Below are positions 9,852 through 19,739 of a stretch of DNA of 64,000 nucleotides, in pieces. Position 1 is the stretch's first letter; the number at the start of each line of letters is the position of its first letter. The position numbers and the translations under genes are program-made. The notes below the pieces were generated by a model. That model did not search any database. It was not told the origin of the DNA and was given only the letters and a program-made list of their open reading frames with translations. This DNA comes from Flaccisagitta enflata (lineage: Eukaryota > Chaetognatha > Sagittoidea > Aphragmophora), in assembly GCA_965153355.1 (NCBI GenBank), contig OZ231127.1, forward strand, positions 15,562,001-15,626,000, read 5' to 3'.

Positions 9852-11946
9852 CTATTCTTGTAATCCCTGTGTGTCTACTATAATCTTTACAAAAGCTGTA
9901 TCGTCCTTTACATACATTCTGTTTGACTCCAAAAGGTTTAAAGGAACAAATAATGGGCATCCAGAAGCAATGTTCATCTCTGAAACGGGTCTCTTGAAAG
10001 AGGACGAATTAGGATCTGGTCTGAATGCATCAACAACATGTTCACCCGCAGGGCCTTGGTCCAAAAGCATGAGGGTGACCTTTTGCTTGAAAGACCACGT
10101 CAATAAAGCGTCATACCGACTCCTCATGATTACAAAGAATAACGACATGTATTTGCCCTTGCCCATTCCGTCACCATTTAAATAAATCCTGAAATTCAAA
10201 AAATCAAAAATTAGAATGTGTGCTCGCAACTTGGGTTATAAAATCTTCCAGAAAAATATGTATAGCTAGCAATATATGACAATAAGATCAACATCATTGA
10301 TTCATTGGCCTAATGCCTCATAAACAAAGCTCTTGCTCTTACCTGGCACACATCTTATATCCAAATCTGGAAGTGAAAAAACATGGAGAGTAGATGCTGG
10401 TTTGCGTTCCACTCATGGCATCTTGCTTCTTTTTTGCAATGTCACTAATTTTCCACACCAGAACTCCGTTGTAGGAAGTGCACTCCATCAATTCTGATCT
10501 CCTCAACTGATCGGCCAGAGCAACATCTTTCAGAGCCAAAGCATGTTCCAATTGCTGATAACAAGTATAAAACATTGATGAAATTTTTAATCATGTGCAC
10601 GCGACTCTACAACCCACTCTGTCCGTCTTTTGGTTGGTTGGTCGGTCGGTCGGTAACACTTTGCTTTTTCGGCGTTTGTGGGCGGTTTTAGGGTTACTGC
10701 TCCTATCCAACTGCTTGGTAGAACTATTTCATCACTGCCCCTGCCCACCCACTAGAATAGCCTTGTATACGGCCTTTTTTAGGATAATACTTGAATATAA
10801 CCATTTTTTACTTGCGTGCTATGCGAATCTACACTCCACTTAGCCAATTGGTTTGTCTGTTGGTCTGTTGGTCACATTTTACATTTTTTATTCATTTTAT
10901 TCCTACTAAATTTTTTTTTCAGTCCATTAAGTCATTTAACGTCAAATTAGACCATTTTAAGTCAAACTACTGATTTTAGATCAATTTAAGTCCATCTAGG
11001 TCATTTAAATTCAATCTCACAAATTTTTGGTCATTTTAGATCATTCTGGGTCAATTTAAGTCAGTCAAAGTCATTTTATTCACTTATGGCATTTTAGTCA
11101 TTTCAAATCAATAACCACACCCACCTGAATCTTCCTTTCTTGGGCTTCTCTTGATTCACTTTCTTTTCTCCTTTGGTTGTCAATTTCGTTGATTTGGGTC
11201 AACAGTCTATCCAAAGAAACATTCAAAACCATCGCCATTTCTTCGTACTTGTCTGCCTTACGAAGGCACAATTCAAGTTTTTTCATAACCATACCACTAA
11301 CATCCTCCTTTGAAGCAACAGCAACAGTGGTTGGCGGAAATGACAATGAACTTGCATTTAACAATGGCGTGGAATCAGATCTGACTATAAGTTGTTGTTG
11401 ACTTTCCAAAGTCTGCATCTGTGTGGAAAGACGATGTACTTCCAATTCTAAACTGGCGCTGTTGTTATGGTTGTTGTTACTTTTGGAGGCACCGGCTGAT
11501 AATAAAACAGTATTGACAGCAGCCCCATTGGCACTGTGTTGATGCAAAAACTCAATCTGTTTTTCATTCATTTCTTGGCTCATTCCCAACCTAATTTTTT
11601 CCATATCTTCCATTTCCAAATCATTTTTCAAAGGTCCACTGGATGGCCGCTGTTGCAACCCAACCATTGACACATTTTCCTTGTTCATCCTGGATTCATT
11701 TGATTTCTCTAATCTCACAACTCGTCTGTTTAAATACTCCATATGATCATGGCAATAATCTCTGTTATGAGCATCAAGACTTTCTCGGTTATGCCACTGT
11801 CCTTGACAACCAAAGGAACATTTTTGTCCAACTTTCCATGAGGCTGGATTGGAAATGCCAACAACGTCTTCATGTATGTCAGTGATATGAATGCCATTGC
11901 TCTTGTTGTCAGAATTACAAGCTTGAACATGCTTGTCCATGTTCAT
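9852..11946 (-). CDS. TRAF3-like: TRAF3-like adaptor: partial zinc finger, coiled coil, MATH domain
   Basis: TNF-receptor-associated factors are trimeric cytoplasmic adaptors that bind receptor tails through a C-terminal MATH (TRAF-C) domain. Three exons are read here: 11946-11125, 10554-10343 and 10188-9852. Donors are CAG/GTGGGT and CAG/GTAAGA; acceptors are TTGTTATCAG and GAATTTCAG. Phases match (0, then 2), giving 456 residues. Exon 1 holds a TRAF-type zinc-finger segment (CSFGCQGQWHNRESLDAH) and a long coiled coil. Exon 2 opens the MATH domain with YNGVLVWKISD, and exon 3 completes it (RIYLNGDGMGKG, FVIMRSRYDALL, DAFRPDPNSSSF, MNIASGCPLFVP). Similarity is closest to TRAF3 as I remember it. 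No RING or complete zinc-finger array is visible upstream, so this may be a truncated gene; the start at 11946 is the first ATG after a stop. Intron 1 carries two family A repeats. Confidence 0.85.
10584..10781 (+). mobile_element. Family A repeat inside TRAF intron 1
   Basis: Begins TTTTTAATCATGTGCACGCGACT, followed by GGTT/GGTC tetranucleotides, 'ctgcccctgcccaccca', and ends 'tgtatacggcctttttt'. It is antisense to the host gene. Confidence 0.75.
10811..11101 (+). mobile_element. Family A repeat, subfamily IV, inside TRAF intron 1
   Basis: Starts 'cttgcgtgctatgcgaatct' and has TTGGTCTG-type repeats. It then becomes a degenerate 'aagtcattttag' 10-12 bp minisatellite up to 11100. The same interior occurs in the copies at 28289 and 46072. 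Confidence 0.6.
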
Positions 11947-12045
11947 GAAATCTATTGGCGAAAAACAGTACTTATATGCAACAGGTCACTGTGGGCATTG
12001 ATTTTCAACATGGGCAGCCAAATCAAATCTGAGCAATAGTTTTTG
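11947..12045 (-). pseudogene. Decayed TRAF zinc-finger segment with TGA stop
   Basis: The reading frame of the TRAF exon continues upstream as a recognisable finger: FDLAAHVENQCPQ, then a TGA (11986-11988), then PVAYKYCFSPIDFMNMDKH. The spacing fits C-x2-C-x11-H-x4-C if the Tyr encoded at 11974-11976 replaces the first Cys. Both lesions are single transitions (an Arg CGA to TGA, and TGT to TAT, would explain them). TGA is used as an ordinary stop in neighbouring genes, so recoding is unlikely. An acceptor-like CGCCAATAG just inside could let splicing skip this part. Confidence 0.55.
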
Positions 12046-12220
12046 AAATGGAAAAACAAATTGTTTGGTGCACTCATATGTTGGTTAAAATAAAAGTCAA
12101 TAAATATGCAATAAATCTACCAAAAGAATATCATTACTTGCATATCAATAAATGTGCTTTCCAAAACATGTCACACCATCAAATCTTCAAAATTAAATAT
12201 TCAGCCGATCCATCTGTCAT

Positions 12221-15007
12221 TTATTTTCTCCTTTTTGGTAACTTGCCATCTCCGACACTGCATCGATTTGATTCCCTCATCTCTTCAGCTTCTTCCTCAA
12301 GGGCCTCCACTTTGTTCTTCAAAATCATCTTGGCCGATTCAATAACATCCAACGCCTTGGGATTTGACAGGAACTGAATAGCCTTGGTTAATTGCTGGGG
12401 CTCAGCATTGGCCACATCGGCAATTTTCTTAAAACCTGCGTTCAGAAGCTGCTTTGCGCGACCAATTTTCACACCTGGTATTTCCATGAGTTGGTTGAGA
12501 GTTGGATTGGAGCATTGAGTCAATCGCGGAATAAAATCTTTTAATAGCAATGGATATGCCCAAAACTCTTTCAACTCTTCCGTGAAATGCATCACGCAAA
12601 CAGAAAACGCAGACGCTCTTTGAAGAAGTCCTTGAATGAAACCTCTGTCGAGAGTAAACTTGGCTGCTACTTCCCAAATGGTTTTCTCAGCCATCAAATC
12701 CCGAAGCACGAGTGTCAAATAAAAACGAGCTATAATCATATCATCTACTTTGGACGTGGACTTGGTCACACCACGAGCACGCATTGCCAAATGCGACTCT
12801 CGAACACCTATAAACTCAGCCGCTTTAATTTCAGTGGAGTTGAGGCAGCTGAAAGACTCAAAATAAGTCATCCATTGAGGCTTAACAATGCTTATTGCGT
12901 CATAGGGAGTAACCAAATACAACAAATGAATTGTACACTCAAGGTTCAAATTCTGTAAATTGGCCTTCAGATCGCTGTATAGTCGTTGAGACCAATCCAC
13001 ATCCACACCTCCTTTGTAAGTGGCTTTTCCCAAAGCAGTGACTCTTAAAAATTGACCACAAGGGTCTTGTACCAAGGCTGCGTCGGTGGTGTTGTAATGG
13101 CCATTGCTGCCGCTGCTTTTGGTGCCACCGTCACCCAATTTGGTACTCTTTTCTTTCAAACTGTTTTGTCCCTTTTCAAAGCCGATACTTTTGTTACCAT
13201 CAATGGGCAATGTCATGGAAGAAGGAAGTATGTCGTCATTGGTGACAGAATATGACAAATTGTCAGGATTTAGGAGATTGTCAGCGTTTGTTGTTGTTGT
13301 AGGTGACTGTGAGGGAGTGGAAATCTGCTGAGAATCATCATCGTCCACTTTCTTTGGGCAGCAAATGATCAGTTGGGCAGTAACCAAATCCTGGATGGCT
13401 TTGTCTGCGCAAACAACAATATCCACGCCCAACTTATCTTGCTGAACGTGCAACAACGTCTTTTTTAGGAAAGACACAATGGATTTTCGACACTGTGTAA
13501 TTTCCAAACCCACGCAAGACAGCACTAGCCGTTTCATGTACTCTTTGCCGCCACCGTCATATCTATTGCCATGGGCGTCCTTCAAATCCTGACGCAAGAC
13601 TGCCGCTAAACTACTAACACAGTCGTCGTAGGATCCAGAAACAATCTTCATCACTTGGGCATAATCTTTAGGCTGCGCAATCAAATAACTCTCGCCTGAG
13701 TCGTCAATCCCGGCTCTTCCGGCACGACCCACCATCTGCTTGTATTGACTTCTTGTAATAGGAGACAAACCAACATAAGGAGACCTGAGGATTACTCTTT
13801 TGGCGGGTAGATTAACGCCAGCAGCAAGAGTTGACGTACAAGTAAGAATAGAGAGAACTCCGGCACTGTACGCTTCTTCAATCAGACGACGCTCACCAGC
13901 TGTTAACCCGCTGTGGTGATAAGCTACGCCATAAGGGAGAGTCTTTTTTAGGACAGGGCAGATTCCCCCTGGAGTCTCAATCAGGAGATTCTTGTATAAG
14001 TCTTTCCGCTCCTCTTCCCGAATCCGCCGAAGTTTATCTGGCATAGCACTACAAAGCATCACCGCAACATTTTCACAATTCTTTTTGCTGGCGCAGAATA
14101 TCAGACATGACTTCTCTGGAATCACTTCAGAAACCAAACCCTGGAGGTGGTCTGGGTCAAATTTTTCCATCTCTTCACTGTATGGAAATGTAATGTATCT
14201 GCTGTGATGGATTTTATCCTCTTGGGTAGTAGCGCAATTGACGGCTGGCGTGGACTCCTTTGCCACTTCATATATGGACAAACCAATTTTGATGTATTCT
14301 ACCAACTCAACCGGACGAAAGTTGTTTTCATAAACTTTGGCGCGCAGGAAAATCTGCAAATCTTTGATGTTGCTCAGCGTGGCAGACATGCCAACAATCT
14401 GCGTCCCTTCACAACAGTGGAGAACTTTGGTCAACATGGTCTCCAGCAAAGCACCGCGAGACGTTCCATCACCAAGCATGTGCAGCTCATCAATCACAAA
14501 TAATCCAATTTCATTTTGTCTTTTGCCATTTTCAATGAGAGAGTTAAGTAGCGAGGCGGCTTTTTCAATGGTGCAAATGAATATAGTTTTCCGTTTGCGT
14601 TTCTTCCGCGGTGGAAAGGAGCCTTTAGCACCAGCATATTCCTCCACAGAAAATCCTAAACTGACGGAAAATGGCGCCAAGGCTTTTACTTTTTCTTGGA
14701 CAATGGCCACATAAGGGAGAACAAAAACCGCATCTTTGCGATGAAGCAAAAGCTCACGTAACATGAGAATTTCAGCCACCAACGTCTTACCGCCAGAAGT
14801 TGGCAAGCTGTAAATGAGATTCTCCTTCTCCTTTAACCCATTCAATGACAAACACTGCTCTTGCCACTCATACAACTTCAATATTTTCCTGTGCTGTAGG
14901 AACAATTGTTTCACATAGAGGCTAAGTCCAAAAAACGGTCCATAATTGTCTTCAATGGTAGAATTGTTGCCCAATTCTAACTCATCATCATCCATCAGCT
15001 TGTCCAT
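12221..15007 (-). CDS. HELQ: HELQ DNA helicase (Hel308 family)
   Basis: An intronless 928-residue frame from an ATG at 15007 to TAA. HELQ is a 3'-5' superfamily 2 helicase acting at stalled forks and in cross-link and double-strand-break repair in the nucleus. Motifs in order: Walker A PTSGGKT (about residues 69-75), DELH box (173-176), MSATLSN (motif III), HHSGLTAGERRLIEEAY, TSTLAAGVNLPA and QMVGRAGRAG (motif VI). These are followed by the winged-helix and ratchet region and a C-terminal helix-hairpin-helix around IPGVKIGRAKQLLNAGF. A low-complexity Ser/Thr/Asp insert lies near residues 545-625. Vertebrate HELQ has a long disordered N-terminal region that is absent here, so an upstream exon is possible; a frame extension upstream lacks an ATG. 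All key catalytic residues look intact. It sits directly upstream of the TRAF relic on the same strand. Confidence 0.93.
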   Translation of the reverse strand: MDKLMDDDELELGNNSTIEDNYGPFFGLSLYVKQLFLQHRKILKLYEWQEQCLSLNGLKEKENLIYSLPTSGGKTLVAEILMLRELLLHRKDAVFVLPYVAIVQEKVKALAPFSVSLGFSVEEYAGAKGSFPPRKKRKRKTIFICTIEKAASLLNSLIENGKRQNEIGLFVIDELHMLGDGTSRGALLETMLTKVLHCCEGTQIVGMSATLSNIKDLQIFLRAKVYENNFRPVELVEYIKIGLSIYEVAKESTPAVNCATTQEDKIHHSRYITFPYSEEMEKFDPDHLQGLVSEVIPEKSCLIFCASKKNCENVAVMLCSAMPDKLRRIREEERKDLYKNLLIETPGGICPVLKKTLPYGVAYHHSGLTAGERRLIEEAYSAGVLSILTCTSTLAAGVNLPAKRVILRSPYVGLSPITRSQYKQMVGRAGRAGIDDSGESYLIAQPKDYAQVMKIVSGSYDDCVSSLAAVLRQDLKDAHGNRYDGGGKEYMKRLVLSCVGLEITQCRKSIVSFLKKTLLHVQQDKLGVDIVVCADKAIQDLVTAQLIICCPKKVDDDDSQQISTPSQSPTTTTNADNLLNPDNLSYSVTNDDILPSSMTLPIDGNKSIGFEKGQNSLKEKSTKLGDGGTKSSGSNGHYNTTDAALVQDPCGQFLRVTALGKATYKGGVDVDWSQRLYSDLKANLQNLNLECTIHLLYLVTPYDAISIVKPQWMTYFESFSCLNSTEIKAAEFIGVRESHLAMRARGVTKSTSKVDDMIIARFYLTLVLRDLMAEKTIWEVAAKFTLDRGFIQGLLQRASAFSVCVMHFTEELKEFWAYPLLLKDFIPRLTQCSNPTLNQLMEIPGVKIGRAKQLLNAGFKKIADVANAEPQQLTKAIQFLSNPKALDVIESAKMILKNKVEALEEEAEEMRESNRCSVGDGKLPKRRK

Positions 15008-15100
15008 TTTATGCCAACTCAAATGATTTTTTTTCTTCGTAATCTTGGGCGAAAGCTAGCGGCAACAATGCTTAGCTTTTACCTATTTTTAGGCGGACCC

Positions 15101-15369
15101 CTGAAGTTGGTTGAAATTCTTCTTTATGGCCTTTTTAATAATAATCTTTTGCTTTTCAGCCTCGCTTGGGATGATACCAAAACAAGTGTCTAGGCAAGTT
15201 TTTATTTCATATCTTCATAACATTGTTTATCAACCTAATTCCAGCATTTAATCACATTATTGAAGTCTTTTAACATCACATTTCATACCTTAAAAATGTT
15301 CAATAGATTCAATCAAAGCTTAATAAAAACTTGTAGGATTATAGCAATATAATCGCTGCATCAAATTTA
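15101..15369. repeat. Segmental duplication, copy 1 (upstream of HELQ)
   Basis: About 269 bp nearly identical and in direct orientation to 18399-18668, from 'ctgaagttggttgaaattc' to 'gctgcatcaaattt'. It starts 94 bp upstream of the HELQ ATG, so it likely contains HELQ 5' regulatory or untranslated sequence. On the minus strand its boundary is AACCAACTTCAG, which also looks like a splice acceptor. Confidence 0.9.
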
Positions 15370-15437
15370 ATCACTGTTTAAAGTTTTTAACGTTCATAAA
15401 CGCGGTTGCATTAGGCCAACAATGTAGATCACTTGTC

Positions 15438-16358
15438 CTAATTTTTGTTTATGCCAGCATTGCCACAGGGCAACAACATTGTGTTATGAATGATATGGCA
15501 TCCACATTGTGGTTTTTCTTCATCAAGAGTACGCAGGAAATCTTCTTTTTCAAACATCTTCTTTATTGCGTTTCCACTGAGAGCAATATGTCTCTTTTCC
15601 ACCCAACGGGTTGTTTCTGTGATAATGCAAAAAAAGGTTCTGTTTTTTTTACAAATAATGCTTAACAGGTTCAGAGCTTATAAATTATATTCCAGGGTGA
15701 TAGAAAAATATGAAATTCCGTTTAACTTACCAACAAACGTATAGTCTCCATTGGGGGGTAGCATGAACACTACCCTAGGTTCTTCTCCATGGTTTTTGTC
15801 AGGCTTCTGGGCACTCACAGCTTCAAACATTTCAGGATATTTCGCCATCCACTCATTCACCCGGTTTAGACTTGATGAATTTGTTGGTCTGCCAGGATCC
15901 TCGGCCTCCATTTCCTCCCTGTCGGCGTTAATGCTCACCATCTCCATACCGGCATTGAGGCTCACCTCCTCCTCCTCCTCCTCCTCTTCGCTTTCATTGG
16001 ATGCGGTTTCGTCTTCTGACAATTCTATACCATGTTCAGCATGTAAAACGGTTTGGTCCAACCTCTTGAACGTGAACGGGTTGAAAAAAGCAATTGAGCC
16101 ATCTTCATCCAACTTTTTGAGAGTATCCAAAAAGTTAACAATCTCGTTAGATTGAAAAACAATCTGGTCGGAAAAGAAATGCCCATCACAATGGTAGCCT
16201 TCAGGCGCCCTCCATTGGGTTGGCATATCTTCAATAGACCCTAAAATTGCGCGATGGGGTCCCACTTTGTGAAAATCGCTGTCAGTTTCTTTTGTGACAT
16301 TTTCAAGCATAATGCAATGATGTTTGTCTAAAACAATCGTTCTACAGAATGAATCCAT
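15438..16358 (-). CDS. Uncharacterised two-exon acidic protein, 268 aa
   Basis: Exon 1 (16358-15731) starts at an ATG two bases after a strong acceptor (TTTTGTTTTTGCAG) and ends at donor GTTG/GTAAGT in phase 1. Exon 2 (15616-15438) follows acceptor TGCATTATCACAG, keeps the frame for 59 codons and ends in TAG. Exon 2 lacks its own ATG, so simple ORF calling misses it. The protein has a folded-looking N terminus (FCRTIVLDKHHCIMLENVT), a Glu-rich block near residues 128-137 encoded by GAG/GAA triplets, and a Cys-containing C terminus (QCGCHIIHNTMLLPCG). No family recognised. The 5' UTR probably has an intron, and the upstream gene ends 146 bp away on the same strand. Confidence 0.65.
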
Positions 16359-16503
16359 TTCTGCAAAAACAAAATAAAAAAAAAACACACAAAAAAAAAA
16401 AAACAGGAAATTAGGCATAATCAATAAAAAATTTACATTTGCCAATTAGTCACTGTTTCTTTTTTTGCAACATTCCATTGTCCTCTATTATGGCTAAAAG
16501 CGA

Positions 16504-18288
16504 TTAAACCGTGATAGGAGCCTCACCAAAGGTTCTTGTAAACTTGTAGAATGCTTTCACCATGAGTTCGGCTTCGTCCAACCATTTATCAACCATTGAC
16601 CTATCTTTTCTGGATTTTGGGCTCAGGTTTTTTGGCTCATCTAGATTTTGAATTCTTTTGTTGGAATATTTGGCCTTACGCCAAACCAGGGTCTGATTGA
16701 AGGTTTTCTTATTCTTATCTTTTATCAACATGACGTGAATACGATTTTGAGCCGCCATTTTCAGTCCCCATTTATGGAAAGATTGCTCATCTTGATATCC
16801 TTTGACTGAAGCTTGAAAGCATTCGGCGTCATAATCCAGATATGCTTGTAATTTCAATTGGTCATCGGTATCCTTCAAGTTGGCCTCATTTCCACTCGCA
16901 TCCATGGCATCACAAACATTGCCATTTCCCGCGTTCCCATATTGCCGCATACCATTTCCATATCCCTGGTCATTGGGGCCTTTTGCATAATCGTTGAAAA
17001 AACGCCCCCTTCTTTGTGTAAATCCAGCTCCTGAGTTGCCACTGCCACTGCCATCTGTTGGATCATCGTCATCTCTTCTTTTCTTCTCACTCCAATTTCC
17101 ATCCGGCACCAATTTTTCATCTTTCCTTTCTTCTTCCTCCTCTGCCTCCTTTTTTTCCTTTTCTTCCATCTCTCTGTACATTTGCAACCTTTTTTCTTTG
17201 ATTATCTCATCAGTGGGGCCATCTTCGGAGTAATGCTTATCTTCATCAAAACTATCATACCAATGTTGGGTTTTCTCTTGCCCCTTTGTTGATCTCAGCT
17301 GAGACCAAACCTTGTTGTTTTCTTCCCTTCTCATCGACTCGGTTTGTCTCCTGTTCCCTATTTCCTCAGTTGAGCTAATTTTCTTATTTTGGATTCTTAA
17401 TGAGTCCTCAAAACTTTTTCTCTTTTCTCCTCGGTTTTTGCCCCAAATAAGAAGAGCTCCTTCATTTTTGCGCCATTCGGGAATAGGCCTAATCCATTTG
17501 GGGGACCTTTCATGAATGGGAATATACCCATTGTCACCTTTGGTACCATCCATGGGGTAAGTAACTGCTTGGGTACCATCTGTATTACTTGGAGACCTTG
17601 GATCATAAATGACAGACACTTCCTGCTCCTCCTCCTCAACTCCCTCCTCCTCTTCCTCCTCCTGTTTTTCTTCGCCCCTCTCAATCTTTACTTTAATATC
17701 TCGGAATGGACAATCTGAGGGAGAGTAGGGGTTATCTCCCGAATGATTTGATGCATTGTCGCGATGTTGATCGCCTTCATCCACGGGAATGTTGGGCATT
17801 GAAGATGATTGTCCCGATTCAAAGTACACTGCGACTAAGTTTGAGAGAGACTTTTTTGCCGCGTCTGCAACAATGTTCACATTACATATGTGAGCCTCGG
17901 TCAACGGGGCACTTCTTGCAGATTTGCTTGAAATTGCTTCAATTAAATTGATGAAAGATCTGGAAGCCGTCACTATGGCCTCCTCTACGCAAGACAAGGG
18001 GTATGAAGTAGAATTGGCGAAGGCGTTTGGGTCTGCTTTCGACGCCACCTCCACCATACAGTTGGCACCAGGAGCATCCGGAGACAAAGGGACGGAGCCT
18101 TCAAAGACCTTTTCCGACGCCGCCTCCATCAGAGAGTTGGCACGAGGAGCATCCGACTCCAAAGGGATGGAGACTTCAAGGACCGCTTCCGACTCCACCT
18201 CCACCGCCTCCGCTGGACAGTTAGCACGAGGATCGTTCGACTCCAAAGGGACGGAGCCTTCAAAAACCTCTTCCGACGCCGCCTCCAT
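16504..18288 (-). CDS. Uncharacterised repeat and low-complexity protein, 594 aa
   Basis: A 594-codon frame from an ATG at 18288 to TAA. The N-terminal 90 residues consist of alternating 24- and 29-residue repeats (MEAASEEVFEGSVPLES and a PAEAVEVESEAVLEVSIPLES type). There follow a Ser/Ala-rich helical region, a Glu-rich tract (about 212-230), a charged Lys/Glu/Arg coiled-coil-like middle, a Gly/Arg/Asn-rich stretch (GFTQRRGRFFNDYAKG, QGYGNGMRQYGNAGNG) and a more ordered C-terminal 110 residues. The repeats continue upstream of the ATG to 18398 but in a shifted frame (break near 18303-18312), so the true start may lie further up. No family recognised; RNA association is only a guess from composition. 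Confidence 0.55.
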   Translation of the reverse strand: MEAASEEVFEGSVPLESNDPRANCPAEAVEVESEAVLEVSIPLESDAPRANSLMEAASEKVFEGSVPLSPDAPGANCMVEVASKADPNAFANSTSYPLSCVEEAIVTASRSFINLIEAISSKSARSAPLTEAHICNVNIVADAAKKSLSNLVAVYFESGQSSSMPNIPVDEGDQHRDNASNHSGDNPYSPSDCPFRDIKVKIERGEEKQEEEEEEGVEEEEQEVSVIYDPRSPSNTDGTQAVTYPMDGTKGDNGYIPIHERSPKWIRPIPEWRKNEGALLIWGKNRGEKRKSFEDSLRIQNKKISSTEEIGNRRQTESMRREENNKVWSQLRSTKGQEKTQHWYDSFDEDKHYSEDGPTDEIIKEKRLQMYREMEEKEKKEAEEEEERKDEKLVPDGNWSEKKRRDDDDPTDGSGSGNSGAGFTQRRGRFFNDYAKGPNDQGYGNGMRQYGNAGNGNVCDAMDASGNEANLKDTDDQLKLQAYLDYDAECFQASVKGYQDEQSFHKWGLKMAAQNRIHVMLIKDKNKKTFNQTLVWRKAKYSNKRIQNLDEPKNLSPKSRKDRSMVDKWLDEAELMVKAFYKFTRTFGEAPITV

Positions 18289-18398
18289 CAGAGAGTTGGC
18301 ACAAATGCATTCAACTCCGAGGGGATGGAGCCTTCAACGTCCACTTTCAATTCCGCTTCCACCGCATCCACTGGACAGTTGGCAGGAGGAGCATCCGA

Positions 18399-18668
18399 CT
18401 GAAGTTGGTTTAAATTCTTCTTTATGGCCTTTTAGATAATAATCTTTTGCTTTTGACCCTCGCTTGGGATAAAACCAAAACAAGTGTGTCTAGGCAAGTT
18501 TTGATTTCATATCTTCATAACATTGTTTATCAACCTAATTCCAGCATTTAATCACATAATTGAAGTCTTAAAACATCACATTTCATACCTTAAAAATGTA
18601 CAATATATTCAATCAAAGCTTAATTAAAACTTGTAGGATTATAGCATTATAATTGCTGCATCAAATTT
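18399..18668. repeat. Segmental duplication, copy 2
   Basis: Direct duplicate of 15101-15369 with scattered substitutions. It abuts the repeat-coding DNA of the 16504-18288 gene exactly at AACTTCAG/TCGGATGC on the minus strand. The junction could be a duplication breakpoint, a splice acceptor, or both. Confidence 0.9.
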
Positions 18669-18954
18669 GGATTCTTACTTATTCTAAATCATCATGTAAC
18701 TCTCACACACTACTTATAGGTGTTGTCCTTGTTGCTCCTTCATCTATCTTCTTCCAAACCGAACTGCCTATCTATTTATGAAGGCCAACTGCCTTGTTAC
18801 CCTAAAGGTAACCCTTATACAACCCTAAGGCTTAAACATAGTTTATAACTGTATCTGTGGCTAAATACTTTTCCTCCTTGTGTACATCAATAATGCTGCT
18901 TGCAGCAGTCCTATATCCATTAACTCACACCCACAAATCTTACAAGTAGTAGGT

Positions 18955-19560
18955 CTATCCACTAGTTTTGGGAAACTTTAAAGCAACTTTAAAGCAACTT
19001 TAAAAATCGTAAAAGTAGAGGGTCCAGCAGCTGGGTTTGGGAAGCTTTAAAGCAACTTTTAAGCAACTTTAAATTAACTTTAAAAATCGTAAAAGTAGAG
19101 GGTCCAGCAGCTGGGTTTGGAAAACTTTAAAACAATTTTTTAAGCAACTTAAAGCAACTTTAAAAATCGTAAAAGTAGAGGGTCCATCAGCTGGGTTTGG
19201 GAAACTTTAAAGCAACTTTTAAGCAACTTTAAAACAACTTTAAAAATTGTAAGAGTAGAGGGTCCAGCAGCTGGGTTTGGGAAACTTTAAAGCAATTTTT
19301 TTAAGCAACTTTAAAACAACTTTAAAAATCGTAAAAGTAGAAGGTCCTTAGCCTGGTTTTAGGAAACCTTCATAATAAAAACTTCATTTTAAAATTTCAG
19401 TAAAAGTAGAGGGTCCTTAGCCAGGTTTTAGGAAACCTTCATAATAAAACTTCATTTTAAAATTTTGGTAAAAGTAGAGGGTCCTAAGCCTGAATATAGA
19501 AAACTTCAAATCAATTTTCAAAAAAATCCAAAAAAAAGTAGGAAATCCTAAGGCTGGGTT
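18955..19560 (+). repeat. Minisatellite, units of about 60-80 bp
   Basis: Seven or so imperfect units, each containing 'gtaaaagtagagggtcc', 'gctgggtttgggaaac' and runs of 'ttaaagcaacttt'. The first five units are about 80 bp; the last two or three are shorter and replace the AACTTT block with 'cttcataataaaactt'. Confidence 0.85.
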
Positions 19561-19739
19561 TAAAATTCTAAGAAAAATTATTATTTCGAGTATTTATCTA
19601 TTGCTGACCACAAGCCGAGGCTACCATACAAATCAGGAGGCTACCAGGTGGATATTTATGGCATTTACTCGAATAAAATTGCTTTTCACTTTCATCCATG
19701 ATTCTAATAAAAATTTCTAAAAGTTTCCTGTTATATATT

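Noticed and set aside
11986-11988. TGA recoded as an amino acid (selenocysteine or reassigned code)
   Set aside because: TGA ends other genes here (861), the expected residue at this place in TRAF fingers is Arg, and the adjacent Cys is also lost, which fits decay better.
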